Origin: Ornithodoros turicata
Lineage: Eukaryota > Arthropoda > Arachnida > Ixodida > Argasidae
Length of the DNA: 64,000 bases
Assembly (NCBI RefSeq): GCF_037126465.1
Contig: NC_088203.1
Location: 98,828,668 to 98,892,667, forward strand
Reading direction: 5' to 3'
This document shows positions 39,201 through 51,200 of this stretch, in pieces. Numbering within the stretch: position 1 is the first letter of the stretch; the number at the start of each line of letters is the position of its first letter. The position numbers were made by a program, and so were the translations under genes. Under the pieces are notes generated by a model. The model was not told the origin of the DNA. It did no database searches and saw nothing but the letters and a program-made list of their open reading frames with translations.

Positions 39201-42200
39201 CCACTTCCGCTTTTATCGAACTCCAACTTGTATCGAATTTTCTTCCGGTCCTGTTAAATTCGTTATAACGAGCGTATACTGCACTTCTTGTCACGGCTGC
39301 TATGAACCGCACACAGCACAGTATACGAAGACCTAATCCGTTGAACACCGGCGGATTCCAGAATGTCGCAAGCAGCATACTTATCTTCCCACAGTTTCAA
39401 ACAACAACATAACAACGAATACACGAAGTGACGATGAATGAGGACACAATTTCAAACGCATCATATTTTACAGTGCAATCACCCGGAAATCCCCGAACAC
39501 TTCGTAACCAGCATACAGCAACCGAGACTGATGTAATCGCTGCCAACACAGAATGGAATATTGTTGAGGTCAAGGCTAATTATGAAGTCTTAAAAGCCAC
39601 ACGTGCTCTCTCTTCCTCTTAACCTGCTTTCACTTTTGTACTCCCTCGCGAAGCTATACACATAGACACCTCACCCATAAACTTACAACGAACTAGGCCG
39701 CTATCATTTATGGAGGTGTCAGCGCTGAAGTGCGACCTTATACGCCTACCTCCTGAATAAGCCTCGCTAAATCCTACCACTATTCCTCATCCGAACATTC
39801 AATAACTAATAAAACGCCGTAACAACAATAAGAAAAAAAAAGTGATCTCATCAAAGGCACGTCCATTCTTCACGTCCATATAATGCCGCGTTCTATTCAT
39901 CGCACACTGGTGAACACTTATTGCCGCAGTTTACGAGGGCTTCATTAAATTCGCTTTCTAATGTCCGAGGTCCGGAAAAGCAGTTCAAGGTTGATACTCC
40001 GGGCTTATTAGAATGAAGTCATTATTCGTCGAGCGGCTTGTCTATCTGGTGAAACCATTATCACGGACGAACCCCTTCATGTGGGTCATGATGTGGTCAT
40101 ATTTTCGAACCTGTCAGTATGAGGGGTGAAAACATTGTGTTTAAAGGGGGGGATGGTGTCAGAACAGATTATTATGCTGAGGGACGGCAGCTCTTTTATT
40201 ACGTGGTATAGGGTACACGACAACAACATGGCGGTTAACAAACCGTCTTCGTGACGGGCAAGGGTGCCACAATGCGGCAGTGTGGTACTGCCGGCATTGA
40301 ACTATATTTTTCGTGAGTTTCAGCGCTGACTTGATTCGAATATCTCCGTGCTGTGGTCACCACGAATCATTCACGCATAAGTGAATGTGTTAACCTGGAC
40401 AGCGACGTGAAGTGAATAAAAGAACGGCGATGGTTGGCTATAATTTGACTACGTTGCGTAATTTGCTTTTTCTCAAGAGATAAACTGATGTTCTGAGGCT
40501 GGAACAACATAGAGGGGACAGATACACACCCTCTGCAGATACAAACCCTGAAGCCCTCTTGTTCAACAGGTGCCGCTTGCGTCGATTTCCGTCGTATGAA
40601 TGTGTGTATAAGTGAGCAAAAATGTAAGAGTGAAAGGAGGGTGAGTGAGAGTGAGTGGCTGGTTTGTCGTCCCTTCAGATGACCCACCCCGAAAGTCGCT
40701 GGAGAGGCGTGTTAGCTTAGCTCAATTGGTAGAGCCCTGGACCGGCAATCCAGAAGATGTGGGTTCGATCCCTACAGCTGGCTAACCTTTTCAGTGACTT
40801 TCATCTTTCATCGTTGCTTTTTCTCGTTTATATCGAACTGACAATGTTTGTGAGAAAAAAAAAAACTTCAATCAAAAATACAATGTACCTCGACAAATGT
40901 TTTGCCATGAAACAGCTCATATCATCATCGTGTACCTGTTGTTGTTTTGCCATGAATACATTTCTATATTGCTGCATGCGTGATAACCCAAGTTACCCAA
41001 CAACCCAAGTTATGGCATTACAAAAACTAATAATAAAATAATAATTCGGGGCTTTACGTCGCGAGGCATTATAGCATTACAATTCTATTAGGAGGCCCGT
41101 ATATAGCAGCAGAGAATTCCGGTCATCAAAGTAACACGCGCATGCGCACCAGGTGCATTACGACCCATAATTGATTTTTTGTTTACCCGTAATTATTTAG
41201 GAAAGGCCGGAGATACATACGAGTAGTACGTATATTTATTCTTTTACACCTCTAATTATTTTCCTTTTAAAGCCCTCTTTCGTTCAAGACAATTCTTTTC
41301 TCTCTTCTCTAAACATGATTCAATAATCAAACTTCAAATTTTTCAAAAATATCATCATACTTGCTTTCCATGGAATTATTGAAAATAATAGAGCAAATGC
41401 AATCCTCCTGGGAAAAGTAAGAAGCCATATCGTCTACCTCAAATGAATCAACGTTAATAACAGTAATCAAGGCAATCAATACATGTTTTGCTTCAACGCT
41501 ACATAAATCACGCGCGTGTGTGGACCCTTCTGAAAAGCCATTTCCTGCGCCTATCTATTTACTTCGGAGTACTAGGTTCCTCTCTTGCAACCCTGACATT
41601 AAAAAGATCATCAGAAGCGTCATCACCGAACAACAATGCGCACTTCACGCCGAGTTCCATTACGAACGACAATAATAATGGCTGCCAAAAATGACGGCTG
41701 CGGTGTCATCTGTCGTGTTCCTTTTCTCCGAAGCTCCCATTGTCCAATTTATAACTGTTGTGTATGGAAGATGCTTCGTTTAGCCCGACCTTGAAGTCAC
41801 GGTTGAACTCCTCTCGTTCATCAAGAAAGGGATTGCGCCAAAATATACAAGTACGACGCGGCTCGCGTTGTGTCTAATCATTATCTGAGCCCTTTGTTGT
41901 CTGGTGATGTTGTGTGTCGCGGACAGATTAAGCATGTTAAGTAGTATGGGGTACCCCTCATTCGCATGAGCGATATTTCTGCGACCTTATCGTGAGGATC
42001 GTGCGAGTCAGCCTGATGAGAATATGCCATCTTACGTCATGTATCTCTAAATTTTCCTTACAATACGTACAACCGTACTTTTATATGTGTCAGTATACGT
42101 CATGTATGCAAGGTTCATGACGGGCACTACTTACCGCTGTAGCCTTCACTGGAAATAGGCATATGGTTGGTCGGTATAGCATAGATAGATGCACAGTGGT

Positions 42201-45200
42201 ACACCTATATACCTTTGCTCATTTGGGGACTCTTTTTAGGACTTACAACAAGAAACGTAGCGCGCTCTTTGTCACGGCACGTACCTTACCAGTGGATTAG
42301 ATTGGATTGGGTTTGTGTTAAAAATAACATGGAGACGGCAGCTCCACCAGTGTGGAGATCGGTTACACCAACTCAGTACATCCGAACATTCAATAACTAA
42401 TAAAACGCCGTAACAATAATAAATAAAAGTGATCTCGTCAAAGGCACGTCCATTCTTCACCTGTACAATGCTGTACGATAGGTGTAGGGCTTTCCTGTGC
42501 GTTCTTGTGAACAGTTACCCTGCCAAGAGGTACTCCGTAGATAATTGACAGTAATCAGAAGTGGCCGTTTAAAAGAACTGCGTTTAAAGAAAATGGTCAT
42601 TTAAATCAGGAGAGGAGCACTACCTTCTTCCAGAAAGAATGCGCCTTGATGAACTACTAGAACGAACAAAGACGATAATGAGAATTCCCAATCATTGAAA
42701 GGTGCCAATCATTACCGGATACCAAGGGACCTAATACTCAGAAACACTCATATCGGTAAGGTATCAGTGACTATAAAACTAGAATCATTCGCTTTCATTT
42801 AACACGGAACATGTTCCTGAATTTCACGAAATGTGGTTTTGAATTTCAATAGCTGGACGGGGCCCAGGACTGGCTATCTTCTTTATTCCTCGTTTTGTGG
42901 GGATTATTACGCCACGAGCCATCACTCTGCACGGCAACTGTACTGCAGAGAACAATGCCAAGCGGAAACGAAGATTTCCTTCATACTAGGATTTATGGGA
43001 GCGCATGACAATGGGACATGCATCTGTGGATCTCAGCTTCGGTATGCGGCTCCATTCTCTGTTATTCCGGCTCTGCATACGCCAACGGTGTGGTCTCGGT
43101 GATTTGTCAAAATGAAATAAGGGTATGCTAAACTAATCCCCTTCCTCAGCTTGTCGAGACGTCTCATTCATACGGGTAGTGCGGGCTCCTGATCTGCCCG
43201 ACATCCGACTTGGCAACTGACGCCTCAGCTGGGTACCGCTACGAAGTCACGTGTTCTATACACGGGCGGGAGGAGATTCGGACTGTCTATATTATATTCC
43301 AGTCATGTTTTGGATCCGCGTATTCACACGAGCCGCATTGCCCAGAATACTCCGGCGGAAGATGCGAAAAACGTCATCGCTTTCTGTTGTCACGTGAACG
43401 CGAGTCGTCGCGTCTTCAAGGTCGTGTCTTCACGTACACCGCTAACCGTGGGGAATATCCCGCGACACAGCCGCAAGATATTCCGTAGCAGACGACAGGA
43501 AAAAACGCTGACGGTGCCGTCTGCTAAGTGTCGTCTGCTAAGTGCGCAGTACGCCATTACCGATATTCCGGCACCGTGTGAATGTTCAACATAACATGGG
43601 ACGGAACTTCGGCTCTGTGTGCAGTGTTTTCGGTATGTGGAGTGTGCAGACATAAAATAAAGTTACTATCCTGGAGCTCCATGAAACGATGGGACTACTC
43701 ATACATAACGCAAGTCGTACGTATAGTAGCATATCCGATGAAGTGGCTGCATAATTTCTTATTCTGTCTGCAACACGTTCAAGCACCACACAAATATTTG
43801 CCGTCACAGCAACTCGCCCTATTACGCTGTACGCGCAATATCCTTATAGCAATAGCACAAACTTCCTGCTGACAATGTGGATAACATTTGCTTTGTTCAC
43901 AAATGACGAGCTCGTATAGGCCGGGTACAATCAGAGCTGCCTTGGTGTGCATAGTAGTAATAACCTAGAAACCTTGAGGCACCCCCCATGCATAGCGAGT
44001 AAGGCTGACGGAGGGATGTTCAGCGCGTTTATTCCTATTTATCGGCGTTCCGTCATCGGTGACCGTGCGCCAAGGCTCTGCTAGGCACCCAAAAGGACAT
44101 TCGCTGGCGGAACACATCATGTTGCGCTGTTCGGTTTGATCACAGTCGATTAAGAGTAAATGCTCGCGATTGGTCTTCACGGCCTTACAAATTGAGATCA
44201 AGAGAAATACGGATACGCATTGTAAGCGTGGAGAGAAAGAAGTTGATAAGGAAAACGTGGAAAAGCATGTCCGTCTGAAGCGGCAGAGCTGCTAGAGAGA
44301 GTTTGATGTCGAACCGAGACACTAGTAACTTTCTGAAGATTCTATGAGCCTTGTGGGTCTTAAAAGATTATCGCAATGCCTCTACACGTTTCACTACCAA
44401 GACACATCTTTCACCACCAGTTCAGTCTGCATGGACACCGTTGAAGACAGTCATGTCCCCGTATGGTGGAGTGCAGACCCCGGACCTCTGCAACCACACA
44501 AGGGAATGTAGGCCCTAATAGACGTGTTATGTGTCCTCGTATTATAGGTTATATTACGCGTTATAGCATTTTAGATGTGTGTGCATATGTTCTTCTTCTT
44601 TCTGTGTCTACGCATTTCGCTGTTCATTGGCTGTTATCGAGAGCCTGCAATATATTTCTTTCGGTCATTCTATTATTCGTGCGATAACAACTATCAATTC
44701 CCATAGACATAAAGCATGCACCTTTCCTGGACAATGTAGGACTTCAGGAGAGATATGTCCCGGTACATGGAAGAGACGGGACAGACACAGCACGATCTCA
44801 AACACATGAACCGTTTAATGAGAACAAACTAGGCGCCCAACAGACCTTTTTTTTTCTTTTTTTTTTCAGAGATGTAGCAAGAGAGAAACCGCAAGAATAC
44901 TGACTCCATGAGAAGAATATTGGCACAGTACCCGCGGAAGTCGGCCTAAGCTGTACACTAAACCCTTTCTTCCCAACTTCCTTCTGCTCTCCCCTCTCCA
45001 TCTGTCTACGTCTGTACGCCTCTCATAGCCGCAGTTACTTTGGTGCATTTTAACACGAAATAAAAAGTATAAAAAAACTGACGCCATCTCTTGTGATAAT
45101 CCATCTAAATTCTGCCCATAACTGGCGCCACCGGATCAGCAACCTTCTCAAGAACTACAGTCTCATTGAAAAGCAGAGTGTGATGAACAAGGTTAAAATA

Positions 45201-48200
45201 TGGGCAGGTTGCTCATATACATTGCTAAAAGCGATAAATCCCCCAGTGCTGGGCTAAAGGGCGTCAATACACTTTATCTAAGAAACTTGACAATTTCATA
45301 CCAGGGAGAAAGTATCTTGATGAACACGTGGAAGTGCCGGCACGAGAAGAGGATGAGGAGGGTAATGTTTAAGTGATCTTGCTTCTCATGGAATATACCT
45401 TTGGTTGGCAGTTCAGTGGAGTTGTTGTGTGACGCTCGTCTCGTCCTCCGTCCCTCTTTTAGGCCCAGCACTGGGGTATTATCGCATTTCGCAGTTGTTT
45501 CTCTTGTTTCTTCCCTGTCTCGGGATATATCTCTGTCGTCATGCACCAGCCCGCCCTTGCCCTTGGCCTGTTGACACAGGACTCCAGTTCCTTACTGTGC
45601 GACCCACCATTATATTTTCACAAAAATTGCCGCGACCAATGGAGATAGAGTATCGCCTGTGGCGATGAAACACCCCAATCATCATCATCATCACCAAAGT
45701 AAACTTTAGCATGCACCACTGATAAGCGGTGTCTATGTATAAACACTCCCCTTATAACATGAAGCATCTCCCACGTAAATAATTACCCGCACGGAGAATC
45801 TCACGCAACCACAACGAGACTCACCCTCGTCATTACCTCGAAACCTCTCCTAATTCTTCCGGAGAAAAAAAAAATGAAAGAAAAATGATCACTCTGATGT
45901 CGACCACCCTCAAGACCTTCCTGCGATCTAGCGATAACCACTTTCACGGTTAGATCTCATCTAACCACCACCACCGCCGGCGTACACATCGAGGGGGACA
46001 AGTCATCGTTTCTCTGCAACCTTTTTTACATAATGCACCGCGTACAAGAGCTCACAAGGGGGCAACCCTGTAAGAGCAATTTAGCGTGGTTTACGAGAGG
46101 AACCCCTTTTCCAGGTCAGCAAAGGGTGTGCTTCAAAGACCAACCAACCTTGGTTGAGCGGCGACGGTCGCTGGAGGCGCTGCTCTATAAAAGCTGATCG
46201 GACCTTTTGTTGCGCGGCAATACGTGCTGGTCGAAACGAATTGTCTCTTTCGTGCGACCTCGCCGTATTTAAAGTGTGGCACATGAGATGATGTGTAAGC
46301 GTTAATGGATTGCGTCGTGTGTGAAGATTGGATTTAAGCGGTACCATAGATGGATTAAACAGTTCTCACTATGTTCCACCCAAAGTCCTTTTTTTTTTCC
46401 TTTATTGACTCTGATCTGAAGACATGGGTTAGCGTAGATATGCTTCGAAGACGTCATTCATAAAGAAAGGAAGGTGTGGTGATTTAGTTCCTGTGGAGTT
46501 AATCCCAAGTGCCGTATTGACTTTAAATGGAAATAGTGATTGACTTAAGAGTTATACGTGCTTGTCTTACATACATTTTTGCATAGTCCTGACACCCTTT
46601 TTCATAAAGAAGGCGAGCACTCAGCCGTAACGTTGACGTTCTTGTTAACTGCCTCTAGCAGTTGTTTTAACATTTACTCTCTAAATTTTCCCCCACATTA
46701 CTATTGTTTGTGTCTCATTTACTTTACGCCTCTATCGCTTCGCTATCATGGTATTGCTTCAGGTATTTATTGATTTGAATGAATCAAAATTTAAATATAT
46801 GTACACGCATATTGGAGAGACGAACTATCTTTCGAGTGTAAGTCGATAAAAGTGGCAAATATCCTCCCTCATTGTCACTGAATTTTTCTTTTTTTTTTCT
46901 TTTTTGTTAAACAAAGTCAACTTATAGCCGTATATTATAGCAGTTTGGTATTCACTATTGAAAACGAACTTACACCAACATATTGTCTTCTTCCTGTAAT
47001 TGCCCAATGAGGAACGCCTTGTGCATTATAACTAATTCCAACTAGTGTATTAGTGTGTATTAGTATTAGTACTCGTAGTGTGCTCTATAGTATGAGGCGT
47101 CTAATAAATTTTCTCAAACAACAGGAACGCCTTTGAGGTAACAAAATGAAATGGAATGAAGTCAAATGTTCAATCACGTTTGGAACGGAAGCTATATCGA
47201 ATAAAGACTGTTATTTTTCTAAGACAAGGAGAACATCTATTCCGGTTCAATGTTTAGGATTGTAAAAAAATTGCGCATTTTCTAGTGGGAACTAGGAGCC
47301 TCACATTTTCGAGAACATTTAAATTTTAATATCTTCTAAAAACAACGACAACAAGAAATACATTGTAAGGACGATGATATTATGACATGATTTTCACCGC
47401 TGGGGTTGCGGTATCCTATACTCTGTTATATTTGGGTGATTATGCGAGTGATATGAGAATTAAATAGTCCAACCTCGATATAACGAAACTCACAGGGAAC
47501 ACGGTTTCTTTCGTTGTACTGAATATTTCGTTGTGTCGAGCCTCACGAAATATACAAGTTATTTTGCTGTACTGCGAATTTCTTTGTATAGCGTTTCGTT
47601 ATATCGAGATTTGACTAGTTCGAACACACACGTGCGCCCATGGCAGATGAGGCGAGGCATGCATCGCGAAGCAAGCGCCACCCAGCGGATATGAAAGGCG
47701 CTCTACGTGCACAATGACTGTCGGCGACTACGTAGAATTCAGTTCCGGCGAAAAGTACCAGTAGTGGTAACTGCCCTCAGACCCTAGTGGAATCTACCCA
47801 CGGGGGCTATGTAGTAAAAACGAAAAGAAAAGGGAGCACTGGGGATGAGGGGGGGGGGGGGTCAGAAGAAATCAAAATACCATAACCACAAAAATGTATT
47901 TAAAAAAAAGAAGAGGAAAGCAGGGCATGTAATAGCAGAGGCCACCAATAGTGATATTAAAGCCTTTGTCACAAAGCGGTGACTGTTAGACTAATAGTTA
48001 AAGACTCTGACGGTGTTGCACACGATTTATGAAAATTACAGCCCGAAAAATGTGGCCAAAATACATATACGTATCACGTGACAAAAAGAACAAAACATTT
48101 CATAAACTTCGCACCGGCCTTGTATTCAATCAGCGAAATTAAAAGTGTGAAGCTATACATTTCAGAGTTATTGCTTGAATGTTGCGTGCTGCACTAAACA

Positions 48201-51200
48201 GTCTCATTTAATTGAAAGCTCCCAGCGTGACAGACGCTTAAGGACGAGACAATTATACTTAGACATTACGGTGTCAGTAGTGGTCAGTAAATGTGAGTGA
48301 TCCATCGCGGGAAATCCCCCTGAGGTAGTGGACGGACCTGCTTCTCCTTAACGACCCAGGTCATGGTTATTATGACAACAAGCGATGGAAATCTCCACGG
48401 CCTGACAACAGCCAGGGTATTGTTTTCCATTTAGACAGCTGTCTGTCTCGTAATGGGTGGTGAGAAATTTCCTGCCAAATGTGAGTGTCATGCGAACTGT
48501 ACAGCCGACAGTTTCAAAGCAACCAGTTTGGGAGATAACGTTTTCACGAGGATATGCCAAAGAGTACGCGTCATCGGGGAATCAGATCGGAAGCGGAACT
48601 AGAAAAGGAAAGTCGTCGGCGTTATCTGTTATGAAAACTAGACGGGAAAAATGTTGAACATGGAGAACTGATGTTCTGAGGCTGGAACAACATAGGAGGG
48701 ACAATCACATACAAGGCCTCAAGGTGCCTAAGAAATTAACGATGAAAGATGAAAGTCACTGGAAAGGTTAGCCAGCTGTTGGACTCGAACCCACATCTTC
48801 TGGATTACCCTTCCAGGGCTCTACCATTTGAGCTAAGCTAACACGCCTTCTCAGCGACTTCCAGGGTGTGTCATCTGAAGGGACAAACCAGTCGCTCTCT
48901 CTCACTCATCCTCCTTTCACTCTTACATTTTTGCACACTCATACACACATTCATACGACAGGGATCGACGCAAGCGGCAAATGTTGAACATGGAGAACTG
49001 ATGTTCTGAGGCTGGAACAACATAGTATGTTGTATGTGATTGTCCCTTCTATGTTGTTCCAGCCTCAGAACATCAGTTCTCCATGTTCAACATTTGCCGC
49101 TTGCGTCGATCCCTGTCGTATGAATGTGTGTATGAGTGTGCAAAAATGTAAGAGTGAAAGGAGGATGAGTGAGAGAGAGCGACCGGTAATCCAGAAGATA
49201 TGGGTTCGAGTCCTACAGCTGGCTAACCTTTCCAGTGACTTTCATCTTTCATGGGGAAAAATGTGTTTTGTTTGTACGATGTGCCACACAACGTGGTGTG
49301 ATTATAGCCTTTTATCATTTGTGTAGTATTCGTTCGTTAACAAATTAATCACCGAAGCTTATTGGTATTATCAGATTATAAGTATGATTCTGATGCTGAT
49401 GATGACAATATTTATGTTTGGGTTGATGGAATGTCTGGCTACTTAAGCCCGGTTGGTTATTTCCCAGCTCAATGTGTTCCAACAACTACTGTACCCTTCT
49501 TCCTGCCATCAGCATCCACTTTCCACGTTCTCGACATCAGCATCGACACAGTAATTACTAGACTAGACTAGATTACGAAGCCGTTACAAAGCCAACATTC
49601 ATTTAATGCCAGACAATAGGTTACTTCAGCTGTCCCTGAACATGTACAGTAGTACGAAGATATTGCATATCGCATTGCTTGGTTAGATAACGGCCACCTT
49701 CTGTGTCACTGGTGACCGCTTTGCGTTCCAGACAAGTATGACAACCTAACATTGATGATATCAACTCCTTCGAGGTGGTGAGTGATAACGGCGCAACAAT
49801 CAAGTGCACGACAGAAGCCAGAACATCAAGTGGTGTCTTATCTGCTCGCGGCGCCGCTTTCTATTTGCATAATTATGTATACCGTGTCAAGGGCAGTAAA
49901 TAGATCTATACAGCAGTACATACGATAGAATGAAGCACGTAGAACAAATACACAGTAAAAGCGCATTAGACAACGCAATATGGGGCTATGAGACCTCGTA
50001 TGCCCTATATGGGTTGACTTGTAACTCTCCAGAGGTTCCCACTTGAAGTATTGTGTAAGGAATGCAAGCACGAAGAACATCGTGGGTCGCGTGATATGTG
50101 ACGTCAGGATTACGTGTCCTCATGAGCCATGCTCCTTGCACCCTCTGCTTCGGCAACATTTCACTGAGGTGTGGATTCTTTGACGTCTTCAAGTCATGCC
50201 TTGTGTATGTTACGTAACGTGTGTTGTTCACACACACACACACATAAATGGGATGATGATGTGTTGGGTCATGCAATGGAAACGAAAGCCCCAGCATTTC
50301 AGGAAGCGGCAGCGGTGCTGCGGCAACACAATTCTGAACGCTGCAGATACTGAACAGAAAAAAGAGCGTTCAAAACGTCCTAACACTGAACCCAAGGATA
50401 TTGATTCGCACTATATAAGGACCCTGCTTCGACTGTCTCTGTAGACATCGCATGACTGCGAGTGCTTATAACTGAATTTTCACATAAATCGTTACTTTGA
50501 ATTCTACTTTTCTATGAGAGAAAGAAAGAAAGAAGGAAAGAAAGCATAGCGATAATAATGTTCGATCTCTTCTTATTTTTTCGTTCCGTGTAAGGACAAA
50601 AGACCACGAAGCGAGTCTAGATATGAGGGGTGTACAGAGACGGACAGGTGAAGAAAGGACGGTAGGAAGGAGTGTCAGGGGCAGGGGCCGACTTCAGGGG
50701 GAACAGCTCCGTTTCTGTCCGGAGAGTCTGCCAAGGAAAAGCCTCAGACAGCCAAGCAAATGATGGGATTCGATTCCACCAGCTCCCATTGATCAAACTA
50801 ATTGTTTGACTTGCTGCTGGTTGGTGGATTGATCGAATGCTTTCCTATCATTGGCTCAATAACATCTTAATCAATCTTATCAATAACAATCTCTGGTCAC
50901 TAACGTCTTAATAACACCCTTCGGGTTGTGCATTAAAACTTCAGCTGTGTTTGAGACTTGTGTTTGTGTGCGTCCTTTTTTATTTATTTTCCCCTAGTCT
51001 CGGGTATCCGTTATGGATATCAATAACAAGGCTACGGCGATAGGGTTCCTCATTAACTTTTTATTCTGTGTTAGCGCCGCGAAGCAACTGTGGCTATGAG
51101 TGTGTTACACATGTGGACAGGTGGAGAGAGGACAGCAGGAAGGAGTGGGGGGTACAGGGAGGTTAGTATGCGTCCTGAGCCGACTTCAGGGGGAACTGTG

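Noticed and set aside
40711..40782. Functional tRNA-Ala(GGC) gene
   Set aside because: Position 33 is C, not U, and the same sequence recurs inside mobile repeats with a different anticodon loop.
48651..49250. CRISPR-like or satellite array
   Set aside because: Only two direct repeats 330 bases apart plus an inverted part, with a tRNA-like core and target duplication; this is a transposed repeat.
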